Positions 28,510 through 37,891 of a stretch of 64,000 nt of DNA are shown piece after piece. Location: the NCBI RefSeq assembly GCF_003202205.1, contig NZ_PDOG01000010.1, forward strand, positions 1 through 64,000, given 5' to 3'. The stretch comes from Halomonas sp. LBP4. GTDB lineage: Bacteria > Pseudomonadota > Gammaproteobacteria > Pseudomonadales > Halomonadaceae. A program made the translations under genes and the position numbers. Numbering within the stretch: position 1 is the stretch's first letter; each line of letters starts with the position of its first letter. The notes under the pieces were generated by a model. The model was given only the letters and a program-made list of their open reading frames with translations. It did no database searches and was not told the origin of the DNA.

Positions 28510-29427
28510 TCAATCGGCTGCCGTGCTCAGCAGCCGTTTCGGCGCCACCTCCTGTGGCCCCGTCACCGTGCCGAGCCCCAGAAAGGCCTCGTCACGGTAG
28601 AGTCTTGCCGTCTCGCCTGCCGCCAAGGCCCCGGTGTCGACCCGGGCCGACTGGCCATGGGCCAGGCGCCCGGCGGCATCGGCATCCAGCACCAGGGGCG
28701 GCAGATGCGCCACCAGCACGTCGACGGGCAGCAGCACCGCCTCGCGCTCGGCCTGGCCGGGCAGCGCCTCCAGCGTCTCGAGTCCCAGCATCCCGTCACT
28801 GGTGAAGGGGCCGGTCTCCAGGCGGCGCAAGGCACTGATATGGCCGCCGCATCCCAGCGCCCGGCCGATGTCCTCGGCCAGGGTGCGGATATAGGTGCCC
28901 TTGCTCACGCGCACTTCCAGCTCGAAGGCGTCGCCTTCGACGGCGAGAAGGCGCGCATCATACACCGTCACGCGCCGCACTGCACGTTCGACCGTCCTGC
29001 CCTCCCGGGCCAGCTCGTAGAGCTTGCGCCCCTGATGCTTGAGCGCCGAATACATCGGCGGCACCTGCTCGATCTCGCCGCGGAACTGCTCGAGCACGCC
29101 CTCGACATCGACCCGGGTCAGGGGCGGCACCTCGTGGCGCTCGACCACCGCCCCCTCGGCGTCACCGGTGTCGGTGATCACGCCCAGCTCCACCCGGGTG
29201 CAGTAGACCTTGTCGGCCGCCAGCAGGTGGGCGGAGAACTTGGTCGCCTCGCCGAAGCAGACCGGCAACAGGCCGGTGGCCATGGGATCCAGGGTGCCGG
29301 TGTGGCCGGCCTTCTGCGCCTGGAACAGGCGCCGTGCCCGCTGCAGGGCGTGGTTGCTCGACAACCCCTGGGGCTTGTCGAGCAGCAGCACCCCGTTCAC
29401 CGGCAGGCCGCGACGCCGACGCGCCAT
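28510..29427 (-). CDS. truB: tRNA pseudouridine-55 synthase
   Basis: Converts U55 in the T loop of all tRNAs; 305 residues. The catalytic Asp47/48 lies in GHTGTLDPMATGLLPVCFG. Other markers are GVLLLDKPQGLSSN, PPMYSALKHQGRKLYELAR, VSKGTYIRTLAEDIG and a C-terminal PUA domain (about 245-305). The start overlaps the rbfA stop by ATGA. Confidence 0.97.
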   Translation of the reverse strand: MARRRRGLPVNGVLLLDKPQGLSSNHALQRARRLFQAQKAGHTGTLDPMATGLLPVCFGEATKFSAHLLAADKVYCTRVELGVITDTGDAEGAVVERHEVPPLTRVDVEGVLEQFRGEIEQVPPMYSALKHQGRKLYELAREGRTVERAVRRVTVYDARLLAVEGDAFELEVRVSKGTYIRTLAEDIGRALGCGGHISALRRLETGPFTSDGMLGLETLEALPGQAEREAVLLPVDVLVAHLPPLVLDADAAGRLAHGQSARVDTGALAAGETARLYRDEAFLGLGTVTGPQEVAPKRLLSTAAD

Positions 29428-29867
29428 CAGTCTCGCCCGCTCTCGCCGCCGGGCGCATCGCCAGCGTCACTGGCCGGGGCGTCGTCGTCGGTCTCGTCGC
29501 CCTGGCGGGCCTTGTCGCTGGCCACGGCCTCCTCGATCAGCGACGACAGCCGCTGGCCACGCACCACGCTCTCGTCGTAGTGGAAGCGCAGCTCCGGCAC
29601 ATGGCGCAGCTTGATGCGCCGGGCGATCTGCCCGCGCAGGAAACCGGCGGCCTGGCGCAGCACCTTGAGGTTCTCCTTGATGCGCTCCGGCGTGTCCTCG
29701 CCCAGCAGGGTCACATGGACGTCGGCATAGCCCAGGTCACGGCTGACCTCGACGCCACTCACCGTGACCATGCCCAGACGCGGGTCCTTGACCTCGCGCT
29801 GGATGAGCACCGCCAGCTCCTTCTGGAGCTGGTCGGCCACCCGGTCGGTCCGCTTGAACTCGCGCAT
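29427..29867 (-). CDS. rbfA: 30S ribosome-binding factor A
   Basis: A 146-residue KH-fold assembly factor needed for late 16S processing and cold adaptation. It has REFKRTDRVADQLQKELA, VSRDLGYADVHVTLLG and the ARRIKLRHVPELRFHYDES signature. The C-terminal ~30 residues are an acidic, disordered tail (TDDDAPASDAGDAPGGESG), longer than in Escherichia coli and typical of proteins in halophiles. It is 16 bases downstream of infB. Confidence 0.96.
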   Translation of the reverse strand: MREFKRTDRVADQLQKELAVLIQREVKDPRLGMVTVSGVEVSRDLGYADVHVTLLGEDTPERIKENLKVLRQAAGFLRGQIARRIKLRHVPELRFHYDESVVRGQRLSSLIEEAVASDKARQGDETDDDAPASDAGDAPGGESGRD

Positions 29868-29883
29868 GATCGCTCCTCGGCCC

Positions 29884-32403
29884 TCAGAGGGTCCGCTCGA
29901 CCTTGACCTGATCGAACACCTCGATCTTGTCGCCGACCTGGACGTCGTTGTAGTTCTTCACGCCGATGCCGCACTCCATGCCGTTGCGCACTTCCGGAAC
30001 GTCGTCCTTGAAGCGGCGCAGCGACTCGAGCTCGCCCTCGTAGATGACCACGTTGTCGCGCAGCACGCGGATCTTCTTGTGGCGGAAGACGCTGCCCTCG
30101 ACCACCATGCAGCCGGCCACGGCGCCGATCTTCGGCGCACGGAAGACGTCGCGGACCTCGGCCACGCCGACGATCTCCTCCTTCCACTCCGGCGCGAGCA
30201 TGCCGCTCATGGCCTGCTTGACCTCGTCGATCAGCTGGTAGATGACGCTGTAGTAGCGCAGGTCCAGGCCTTCGCGCTCGATGATCTCGCGGGCCGCGGC
30301 GTCGGCACGCACGTTGAAGCCGACCACGATGGCGTCACTGGCCAGCGCCAGGTTGGCGTCGGTGCCGGTGATGCCACCCACGCCCGAGGAGACTACCGCC
30401 ACCTGGACCTCGTCGGTGGAGAGCTCCTCCAGCGCCCCTTTGATGGCCTCCAGCGAGCCCTGGACATCGGCCTTGAGCACGATGTTGACCTTGGCCACCT
30501 CGTCCTGGCCCATCTGGCTGAACATGTTCTCCAGCTTGGCCTTCTGCTGGCGCGCCAGGCGCACCTCGCGGTACTTGCCCTGACGGAAGTTGGCGACCTC
30601 GCGGGCCTTCTTCTCGTCGGCCAGCACCATGAAGTCGTCGCCGGCATCCGGGGTCCCGTCGAGGCCCTGGATCTCCACCGGCATCGCCGGGCCCACGGCG
30701 TCGACCTGCTGGCCGAGCTCGTTGGTCAGGGCGCGCACGCGGCCGTAGTGCAGGCCGGCGAGTACGATGTCGCCCTTGCGCAGGGTGCCGTTCTGGACCA
30801 GCACGGTGGCCACCGGGCCACGCCCCTTGTCCAGGCGGGACTCGACCACCACGCCCTTGCCGGGCGCTTCCGGCACGGCCTTGAGCTCGAGCACCTCGGA
30901 AACCAGCAGCACGGCCTCGAGCAGGGCATCGATGCCTTCGCCGGTCTTGGCGGAGACGTGGACGAACTGGGTGTCACCGCCCCACTCCTCGGAGATGACG
31001 CCGTGCTGGGACAGCTCGTTCTTGACCCGATCCGGATCGGCGCCGGGCTTGTCGATCTTGTTGACCGCCACCACCAGCGGGACCTCGGCGGCCTTCGAGT
31101 GCTCGATGGCCTCGATGGTCTGGGGCATCACGCCGTCGTCGGCGGCCACCACCAGGATGACCACGTCGGTGGCCTTGGCACCCCGGGCGCGCATGGCGGT
31201 GAACGCCGCGTGGCCGGGGGTGTCCAGGAAGGTCACGCCGCCATGCTCGTCGGCCACGTGATAGGCGCCGATGTGCTGGGTGATGCCGCCGGCCTCGCCG
31301 GTGGCCACCTTGGCCTTGCGGATATGGTCGAGCAGCGAGGTCTTGCCATGGTCGACGTGGCCCATCACCGTGACCACCGGCGAGCGGGTGATCTCCTCGC
31401 CCTCGTAGGAGATGCCCTCGAGGACCTCGGTCTCCAGGGCATCGTCCTTGACCAGCTTGGGCTTGTGCCCCATCTCCTCGACCACGATGGCCGCGGTGTC
31501 CTGATCGATGGTCTGGTTGATGGTCACCGCCGCACCCATGGTGAACATGGCCTTGATGACCTCGTTCGCCTTGATCGACATCTTGTCGGCCAGGTCGGCG
31601 ACGCTGATCGACTCGGGAATCGACACCTCACGCACGATGGGCTGGGTCGGCTTCTGGAAGCCGTGCTTGCCACCGCCCTGACTGCCGCCACGGCGGGTAC
31701 CGCGACGCTCGGCGCGCTTGACCTTCTTGCCGCCCCGGCGACGCTCCTCGCGATCGCCCCGGTCGTCGTCGTCGCGGCCACTGCGGCCCTTCTTGGCGGC
31801 CGCCTTCTTGGGCGGCGCCGTGCGGCGGTCGCTGCGGCCCTCCTTGGGGGGGGCCGGCGGCTCGTTGGTGGCCTCCTGCGGCACTTCCAGTTCGGGCACC
31901 GGGATCTCGGGCACCTCGGGCACCTCGGCCGCCTTCGCTGCCTCGGCCTTGGACGCCTCCTCGCGTGCCGCCTCCTCGGCGGCACGCGCCTGGTCGGCCG
32001 CGGCCTCGCGGGCCTCCTGCTCGGCCCTGGCCTGCTGGGAGTCGGCCATGTCGCCGACCAGCTGGCGCGGGCCGGACTCTTCGGCCGGCTCGGGCGCAGG
32101 CGCCTCTTCCTCGGCACGCTTGACGTAGGTACGCTTCTTGCGTACCTGCACCTCGATGGTCTTGCCCCGCTCACCGGTCTTGATGCGGCTCTTGGTCTTG
32201 CGGGTCAGGGTGATGCGATTCCTGGCCCCGGCGCCGCCGCCGTGGCTCTTGGTGAGGAAGTCGAGCAGTTGGCGCTTGTCCTCCTCGGACACGGCATCGC
32301 CCTCGGACTGGTGCTCGAGCCCGGCTTCTTTCATCTGTTCCAGCAGGCGGGGCACGTCGCGCCCCACCTTCGCTGCAAAATCCTTAACGGTCATCTCCGA
32401 CAT
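29884..32403 (-). CDS. infB: Translation initiation factor IF-2
   Basis: GTPase that delivers fMet-tRNA to the 30S subunit. The 839-residue protein has an IF2 N-terminal fold, a long charged linker (about 60-250), a G domain with G1 GHVDHGKTSLLDHIR near residue 345, VTFLDTPGHAAF and NKIDKPGAD, then domains II-IV ending KVERTL. The initiator tRNA gene metY begins the same transcription unit, so both partners of initiation are linked. Confidence 0.98.
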   Translation of the reverse strand: MSEMTVKDFAAKVGRDVPRLLEQMKEAGLEHQSEGDAVSEEDKRQLLDFLTKSHGGGAGARNRITLTRKTKSRIKTGERGKTIEVQVRKKRTYVKRAEEEAPAPEPAEESGPRQLVGDMADSQQARAEQEAREAAADQARAAEEAAREEASKAEAAKAAEVPEVPEIPVPELEVPQEATNEPPAPPKEGRSDRRTAPPKKAAAKKGRSGRDDDDRGDREERRRGGKKVKRAERRGTRRGGSQGGGKHGFQKPTQPIVREVSIPESISVADLADKMSIKANEVIKAMFTMGAAVTINQTIDQDTAAIVVEEMGHKPKLVKDDALETEVLEGISYEGEEITRSPVVTVMGHVDHGKTSLLDHIRKAKVATGEAGGITQHIGAYHVADEHGGVTFLDTPGHAAFTAMRARGAKATDVVILVVAADDGVMPQTIEAIEHSKAAEVPLVVAVNKIDKPGADPDRVKNELSQHGVISEEWGGDTQFVHVSAKTGEGIDALLEAVLLVSEVLELKAVPEAPGKGVVVESRLDKGRGPVATVLVQNGTLRKGDIVLAGLHYGRVRALTNELGQQVDAVGPAMPVEIQGLDGTPDAGDDFMVLADEKKAREVANFRQGKYREVRLARQQKAKLENMFSQMGQDEVAKVNIVLKADVQGSLEAIKGALEELSTDEVQVAVVSSGVGGITGTDANLALASDAIVVGFNVRADAAAREIIEREGLDLRYYSVIYQLIDEVKQAMSGMLAPEWKEEIVGVAEVRDVFRAPKIGAVAGCMVVEGSVFRHKKIRVLRDNVVIYEGELESLRRFKDDVPEVRNGMECGIGVKNYNDVQVGDKIEVFDQVKVERTL

Positions 32404-32507
32404 TACGACCCTCCTCAGCCCGTGACCTAATACTGTTCGCTATCGAATGATTACTGGCTCGAATGATTCGACGACGAGCGATTCGCTCTCGATCTATTCG
32501 TTCTCGG

Positions 32508-33998
32508 CTATTCGCTTTCGAACCATGGCGCACGGGCGGTCATGATCAGTGCCGCGGCGCGCTCCTCGTCCATCTCCTCGATATCCATCAGATCATCGAC
32601 GGACTGCTCGGCAAGATCCTCCATGGTGACGATCCCGCGACTGGCCAGGATGAAGGCCAGGTGGCGCTCCATGCCGTCCATCCCCAACAGGTCGTCGGCC
32701 GGCTGGGCACCGTCGAGCTCCTCCTCGGAAGCGATGGCCAGGTTCAGCAACTCGTCCTTGGCACGAGCGCGCAGCTCCTCGATAAGCTCCTCGTCGAGCT
32801 CCTCGATCTCGAGCATCTCCTCCACCGGCACGTAGGCGACTTCCTCGATCGAGGTGAAGCCCTCCTCGACCAGCAGGCGCGCGACCTCCTCGTCGATGTC
32901 CAGGTGCTGGATGAAGTGTTCGACCAGGCTGTCGATCTCCTGGTCACGCTTGGCCTCGGCCTCGTCCTCGGTCATGACGTTGAGACGCCAGCCGGTGAGT
33001 TCGGAAGCCAGGCGTACGTTCTGGCCACTGCGGCCGATGGCCTGGGCCAGGTTGTCCTCGGCGACGGCCACGTCCATGGCGTGGGCGTCCTCGTCGACGA
33101 GGATCGAGGCGACATCCGCCGGCGCCATGGCGTTGATCACCAGTTGGGCGGGGTTGTCGTCCCACAGCACGATGTCCACACGCTCGTTCTGCAGCTCCGA
33201 GGACACCGCCTGGACGCGGGAACCCCGCATGCCGACGCAGGCGCCCACCGGGTCGATGCGCCGATCGTTGGTCTTGACCGCGATCTTGGCCCGGGAGCCG
33301 GGATCGCGGGCCGCACCCTTGATTTCGATGAGCTGCTCGGCGATCTCCGGCACCTCGATCCGGAACAGCTCGATGATCAGTTCCGGGCAGGTGCGCGACA
33401 GGATCAGCTGGGCGCCGCGCGCCTCGGGATCGACCTTGGTCAGCAGCGCGCGGACCCGCTCGTTCATGCGGTAGCGCTCGCCGGGAATCATCTCGCTGCG
33501 CGGCAGAAAGGCCTCGGCGTTGTCGCCGAGATCGATGATCAGGCCGTCGCGGGTGGTCTTCTTGACGATGCCGGCGACCAGCTCGCCTTCGCGCTCGGCG
33601 TAGAGGCGCACCACCTCGGCGCGCTCGGCCTCGCGCACCTTCTGCACGATGACCTGCTTGGCGGTCTGGGCGGCGATGCGGCCGAAGGCGGCGTTCTCGA
33701 TCTGCTCCTCGACCACGTCACCCAGCCCCAGGGGCGGGTCGCGACGCTCGGCGAAGGAGAGCTTGATCTGGGCGTCGGGTCCGTCGAAGTCGTCGTCCTC
33801 GACCACCTCCCAGCGGCGGAAGGTCTCGTAGTCGCCGGTGCGGCGATCGATATGCACCCGCACGCTGGCTTCCTCGCCCTCGAAACGCTTGCGTGACGCA
33901 CTGGCCAGGGCCGCTTCGACGGCCTCGAAGATCACCTCGCGGGGAACGCCCTTCTCGTTGGAGATCGCATCAACGACCGTCAGAATTTCTTTACTCAT
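32508..33998 (-). CDS. nusA: Transcription termination/antitermination factor NusA
   Basis: RNA polymerase-binding elongation factor of 496 residues. Domains run N-terminal RNAP-binding (1-135), S1 (about 136-200, GIVKKTTRDGLIIDLG), two KH domains (DPVGACVGMRGSRVQAV; VAEDNLAQAIGRSGQNVRL), and two acidic C-terminal repeats (about 365-490). ATG 33998 with CGAGG upstream begins MSKEILTVVDAISNEKG; the ATG 34049 extension is unlikely. The gap to infB (104 bp) is TA-rich with repeated CGATT-like tracts but no recognisable gene. Confidence 0.97.
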   Translation of the reverse strand: MSKEILTVVDAISNEKGVPREVIFEAVEAALASASRKRFEGEEASVRVHIDRRTGDYETFRRWEVVEDDDFDGPDAQIKLSFAERRDPPLGLGDVVEEQIENAAFGRIAAQTAKQVIVQKVREAERAEVVRLYAEREGELVAGIVKKTTRDGLIIDLGDNAEAFLPRSEMIPGERYRMNERVRALLTKVDPEARGAQLILSRTCPELIIELFRIEVPEIAEQLIEIKGAARDPGSRAKIAVKTNDRRIDPVGACVGMRGSRVQAVSSELQNERVDIVLWDDNPAQLVINAMAPADVASILVDEDAHAMDVAVAEDNLAQAIGRSGQNVRLASELTGWRLNVMTEDEAEAKRDQEIDSLVEHFIQHLDIDEEVARLLVEEGFTSIEEVAYVPVEEMLEIEELDEELIEELRARAKDELLNLAIASEEELDGAQPADDLLGMDGMERHLAFILASRGIVTMEDLAEQSVDDLMDIEEMDEERAAALIMTARAPWFESE

Positions 33999-34064
33999 GC
34001 CTATGCCTCGCCAGAAAACCTGTCCTTGAGCACCGTGCTCGTTCGCCACCCTCGGCGGCCGGGA

Positions 34065-34526
34065 TCACTCCTCGAACCGGGGCACGATGTGCGCCTGATC
34101 GATGCTGTCGATGGGAAAGCAGTACTCCTCGCCGTCGAGCTGCAGCAGCACCTCGTCGTTCTCGATGCCGGCCAGCAGTCCCTGGAACTTGCGACGGCCC
34201 TCGTAGGGAACACGCAGCTTGAGCTTGACCTCGTGCCCCCGGTAGCGCTCGAACTGGTCGAGGGTATAGAGTGGCCGGTCCATGCCGGGCGAGGAGACCT
34301 CCAGACGGTATTCACCGCGAATCGGGTCCTCGACATCGAGTACGGCACTGACCTGGCGGCTGATATCGGCGCAATCCTCCACGCTCACCCCGTCCTGGTG
34401 ATCGATATAGATCACCAGGCGCGAGTGCTTACCCTGGGACAGGTAGTCGATGCCCCACAGTTCGAACCCCATGGCCGTGACCACCGGCTCGATCAGCGCA
34501 TGCAGCGCAGCATCCTTGATTGCCAC
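34065..34526 (-). CDS. rimP: Ribosome maturation factor RimP
   Basis: 30S assembly factor of 153 residues with LHALIEPVVTAMGFELWGID, the SRLVIYIDHQDGVSVEDCA strand, and SSPGMDRPLYTLDQFERY, followed by the C-terminal Sm-like domain. The start is a GTG at 34526, with AGGAG 8 bases upstream; the frame continues upstream to 34652 but that part overlaps a terminator. The family length of about 150 supports the choice. Confidence 0.94.
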   Translation of the reverse strand: MAIKDAALHALIEPVVTAMGFELWGIDYLSQGKHSRLVIYIDHQDGVSVEDCADISRQVSAVLDVEDPIRGEYRLEVSSPGMDRPLYTLDQFERYRGHEVKLKLRVPYEGRRKFQGLLAGIENDEVLLQLDGEEYCFPIDSIDQAHIVPRFEE

Positions 34527-34652
34527 GGAAAAAGCTCCTACAGCCGTTGCATCAGGCACCTGGCCGGGAGTGAACAGGAAGTCAGGTGGCTGATTGGCGT
34601 TGCCCGGAACAGCGCCCTCGACGCCATGCGTCGCCGGGGAAGCTGCTAACAA

Positions 34653-34678
34653 AAAGCCCCTTCACAGGAAGGGGCTTT
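34653..34678 (-). terminator. Terminator between metY and rimP
   Basis: Stem AAAGCCCCTTC / GAAGGGGCTTT with loop ACAG; on the minus strand it is followed by TTGTTAGC after a T-rich arm. It lies 84 bases downstream of the tRNA, so it partly uncouples metY from the rimP-nusA-infB genes. Confidence 0.85.
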
Positions 34679-34761
34679 CACAAGAAACCTGTAATACCAC
34701 TTCGGCTAGGCGGCAGCCCCATGTTTCCGGTTCAACCTCCGGAAGGCGCCTGCCTGGAAGA

Positions 34762-34838
<77 letters not shown>

Positions 34839-34854
34839 TCAATCTAGGTCGGTG

Positions 34855-34883
34855 ATTGTATGCCTGACTTGCACTTTCGTCAA
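34855..34883 (-). promoter_or_regulatory. Sigma-70 promoter of metY
   Basis: On the minus strand TTGACG (34883-34878) and TACAAT (34860-34855) are separated by exactly 17 bases. The start would be near 34848, about 10 bases before the mature tRNA 5' end. This is a near-consensus promoter, expected to drive the initiator tRNA strongly. Confidence 0.88.
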
Positions 34884-34970
34884 GGCATCAAAGCCACCAC
34901 TACTGCCAATCCTGCGCCTGATGATCCGACGACCCTGCGCACTCGGCGTCACGACTCGTGGCATATCAGG

Positions 34971-35057
34971 TGGTGCCGAAGGCGGGACTTGAACCCGCAC
35001 GACCGTAAGGTCACTACCCCCTCAAGATAGCGTGTCTACCAATTCCACCACTTCGGC
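34971..35057 (-). tRNA. tRNA-Leu (GAG)
   Basis: An 87-nt class II tRNA with a long variable arm, encoded CCA, acceptor GCCGAAG/CTTCGGC and anticodon loop TTGAGGG, which reads GAG (Leu, CUC/CUU codons). It follows secG by 42 bases on the same strand, as in other gammaproteobacteria where tRNA-Leu trails tpiA-secG. Confidence 0.97.
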
Positions 35058-35099
35058 ATCGGGGAGGCCGGAATTGCGACGGACAACGGAGCCGATGGC

Positions 35100-35459
35100 T
35101 CAGTCGCCGTTTTCCTCCAGCACTGGCGCGGTATTATCCACATCATTCGGCTCGTCGTCAAGGGTCGGAACGCCTTGCTGCCGTTCGATCAGCTCGGAGT
35201 CGGGAATCCCGGCCTCCGGCGCCTGGCTCGCCTGGGTGGCGTACCAGGCCAGCGTCAGGGACGTGGCGAAGAAGCCGGCCGCCAGCACGGCAGTGAACTT
35301 CGACAGGAAGCCGCCGCTGCCGCGGGAGCCGAACACCGTCTGTGAGGCGCCGCCGCCGAAGGCGGCACCGGCTTCGGCGCCCTTGCCCTGCTGCAGCAGG
35401 ATCAGGACGACCAGGGCGATGGCGATCGCCACATGGATCATGAGAATGGCAACTTGCAT
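35100..35459 (-). CDS. secG: Protein translocase subunit SecG
   Basis: Auxiliary membrane subunit of the SecYEG channel. The 119 residues hold two membrane helices (about 4-20 and 54-72) joined by the conserved QQGKGAEAGAAFGGGASQTV and GSRGSGGFLSKFTAVLA. The C-terminal tail (about 78-119) is acidic. It starts 4 bases after the tpiA stop. Confidence 0.96.
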   Translation of the reverse strand: MQVAILMIHVAIAIALVVLILLQQGKGAEAGAAFGGGASQTVFGSRGSGGFLSKFTAVLAAGFFATSLTLAWYATQASQAPEAGIPDSELIERQQGVPTLDDEPNDVDNTAPVLEENGD

Positions 35460-35463
35460 GGAT

Positions 35464-36213
35464 TCAACCTGCTGACTGACAAATGGCTAGAAAATCGTCG
35501 ACCTTGAGCGAGGCACCGCCCACCAGGCCGCCGTCGATGTCCGGCTGAGCAAGCAGCTCGGCCGCGTTGTTCGCGTTCATGCTACCGCCGTAGAGCAGCC
35601 GCATCCCGTGGGCCAGGGCGCCGGCATAGCGCTCCAGGCGATCGCGGATGGCCGCATGCACCGCCTGGGCCTGCTGCGGCGTGGCGGTGCGCCCGGTGCC
35701 GATGGCCCATACCGGCTCGTAGGCGATCACCAGCTTTTCGCGCTCTTCCGGAGACAGGGCGTCGAACACGGCCTCGAGCTGGCCCAGCACCACCGCTTCG
35801 GTGCGCTCGGCCTCGCGCTCCTCCAGGGTCTCACCGAGGCAGAGCAACGGCACCAGCCCCGCGGCCAGGGCCGCGCGGACCCGCGCCAGCACGGCGGCAT
35901 CGTCCTCGTGGAAGAGCGAACGGCGCTCGGAGTGCCCCACCAGCACGTAACGGACCCCCAGCTCGGCGAGCATGCCGCCGCTGACCTCGCCGGTGAAGGC
36001 ACCGGACGGCTGATCGCTCAGCGTCTGGGCGCCGACGGCCACCGGCGTCTCGTCCAGCACGCCGACAGCGGCGCCGAGATACGGGAAAGGCACCATCAGC
36101 GCCACCTCGACGCCCTCCGGCGGCCTGGTCCGGGAAAACGCCTGGCCGAAGGTCTCGACCAGTGCCAGGGAGCCGTTCATCTTCCAGTTGCCGGCGATCA
36201 GCGGGGTACGCAT
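35464..36213 (-). CDS. tpiA: Triosephosphate isomerase
   Basis: Interconverts DHAP and glyceraldehyde-3-phosphate. The 249-residue TIM barrel has K11 (GNWKMN), catalytic H94 (VGHSERR) and E166 (AYEPVWAIGTG), and the phosphate loop YGGSMNANN with VGGASL. It is transcribed with secG and tRNA-Leu; the repeat copy C lies just upstream. Confidence 0.98.
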   Translation of the reverse strand: MRTPLIAGNWKMNGSLALVETFGQAFSRTRPPEGVEVALMVPFPYLGAAVGVLDETPVAVGAQTLSDQPSGAFTGEVSGGMLAELGVRYVLVGHSERRSLFHEDDAAVLARVRAALAAGLVPLLCLGETLEEREAERTEAVVLGQLEAVFDALSPEEREKLVIAYEPVWAIGTGRTATPQQAQAVHAAIRDRLERYAGALAHGMRLLYGGSMNANNAAELLAQPDIDGGLVGGASLKVDDFLAICQSAG

Positions 36214-36316
36214 GGGATGTCCTCTTTCAAGGTGGTGCGAAATGGTATAGGAGCGGCCCTGTCAAGACAACCGCGAAGCCATCGGGGCCAGGGCTATCGC
36301 AGCTAGCGGTATCACT

Positions 36317-36513
36317 CGGGGCCGATCCGTCGACAAGCCTGCGAGGAGGCGCTGTGAATACCTCCCTGTACGCTACCGACGCCCTGCTGCGCTCTCGCGT
36401 CCCGCTCCGCTTGCAGGTCCGGTGCTGGCCCTCCATGGCCAGCCCGTTCGGAGCAGTGCTCCTCACCCCTGGCGTAGGACCTCCTCTTCGGCTTGTCCCC
36501 GGCGCTCCTCGTC
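36317..36513 (+). repeat. Dispersed intergenic repeat, full copy C
   Basis: About 197 bp in the 328-bp gap between tpiA and glmM, collinear with copy B and sharing long near-identical blocks (GGAGGCGCTGTGAATACC, CCCTGTACGCTACC, GCTTGCAGGTCCGGTGCTGG). Differences between copies cluster in the second half. The palindrome here reads CTGGCCCTCCATGGCCAG, imperfect by one pair. No gene is seen in this gap apart from a short frame running through the repeat. Confidence 0.88.
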
Positions 36514-36541
36514 AGACTCAACTGCGATAGCCCGGCTAGCG

Positions 36542-37891
36542 TCAGGACAGCAGCCGCTCGACCTCGCCGGCCAGGTGGCGGGCCAGGCCCTGGACGTCCA
36601 GGTGGGCACGCCCCTCGACCATGACCCGGATCAGCGGCTCGGTGCCGGAGGGACGCAGCAGCACTCGCCCCTGGTCACCCAGCTCCGCCTCCACGGCGGC
36701 CACGGCCTCCTGCAGTGCCGGCGTGTCCATCAGTGCCTTGGCATCGCTGCCCGGCGTCAGGCGCACATTGACCAGCACCTGGGGCGCCTTTTCCAGCCCG
36801 GCCAGCAGGCGGTTCAGCGGCTGGCCTTCCCGCACCATGATCGCCAGCACCTGGAGCGCCGAGACGATGCCATCGCCGGTGGTCTGCACATGGCCGCAGA
36901 CGATGTGCCCGGAGGACTCGCCGCCGAGCTGCCAGCCATTGGCGGCCAGGCGCTCCATTACATACCGATCGCCGACCCTGGCGCGCTCGAAGGGGATGTC
37001 CATCTCCTCGAGAGCCGCCGCGAGGCCGAAGTTGGACATCAGGGTGCCGACCACGCCGCCCCTCAGCTCGCCACGGGCGTGGCGATCCCGGGCGATCAGG
37101 TAGAGGATGTCGTCGCCGTCGATCTCGCGGCCGTCGGCATCGACCATCAGCACCCGGTCCCCGTCGCCGTCCAGGGCCACGCCCAGGTCCGCCCCCTGCT
37201 GGATCACCGCCGCGCGCAGTGCCGCCGGATGGGTGGAGCCCACCTCGTGGTTGATGTTGAGGCCGTCCGGCTGAGCCCCGATCAGGCTGACCTCGGCGCC
37301 GAGCTCGCGGAACACGCTGGGGGCGATGTGGTAGGTGGCGCCGTGGGCGCAGTCGACCACCATGCGCAGGCCATGCAGGCTGACCCGGTCGGGAATGGTC
37401 GACTTGCAGAACTCGATGTAGCGGCCGGCGGCGTCATCGACGCGCATCGCCTTGCCCAGGCGGTCGGCGGCGACGGTGGTCAACGGCATCTCGAGCATGG
37501 CCTCGATGCGTGCCTCGACCTCATCGGCCAGCTTGACCCCCTCGGCGGAGAAGAACTTGATGCCGTTGTCGGCGAAAGGGTTGTGGGACGCCGAGATGAC
37601 GATGCCCGCATCGGCGCGGAAGGTCCGGGTCAGGTAGGCGATACCCGGCGTGGGCATGGGGCCGAGCAGCACCACATCGACACCGGCGGCGGAGAGCCCG
37701 GCCTCGAGGGCCGATTCGAACATGTAGCCGGAGATCCGTGTGTCCTTGCCGATCAAGACACGGGCGCGGCCATGCTCGCGGGCCAGCACGCGCCCGGTGG
37801 CCCAGCCCAGCTTCAGCATGAAGTCGGCGGTGATGGGCGCCTCGCCCACCGTGCCACGAATGCCATCGGTGCCAAAATAGCGTCTAGTCAT
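36542..37891 (-). CDS. glmM: Phosphoglucosamine mutase
   Basis: Isomerises glucosamine-6-phosphate to glucosamine-1-phosphate for peptidoglycan and LPS. The 449 residues contain FGTDGIRG, the phosphoserine site S102 in GIVISASHNPFADNG, the metal loop ALDGDGDRVLMVD, the sugar loop GGESSGH and the C-terminal RPSGTEPLIRVMVEG. It overlaps folP by 8 bases. Confidence 0.97.
   Translation of the reverse strand: MTRRYFGTDGIRGTVGEAPITADFMLKLGWATGRVLAREHGRARVLIGKDTRISGYMFESALEAGLSAAGVDVVLLGPMPTPGIAYLTRTFRADAGIVISASHNPFADNGIKFFSAEGVKLADEVEARIEAMLEMPLTTVAADRLGKAMRVDDAAGRYIEFCKSTIPDRVSLHGLRMVVDCAHGATYHIAPSVFRELGAEVSLIGAQPDGLNINHEVGSTHPAALRAAVIQQGADLGVALDGDGDRVLMVDADGREIDGDDILYLIARDRHARGELRGGVVGTLMSNFGLAAALEEMDIPFERARVGDRYVMERLAANGWQLGGESSGHIVCGHVQTTGDGIVSALQVLAIMVREGQPLNRLLAGLEKAPQVLVNVRLTPGSDAKALMDTPALQEAVAAVEAELGDQGRVLLRPSGTEPLIRVMVEGRAHLDVQGLARHLAGEVERLLS

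Noticed and set aside
29764..32430. Long plus-strand frame opposite infB
   Set aside because: Antisense to a full-length IF-2 with every expected motif; the translation is low-complexity His/Asp/Leu-rich sequence.
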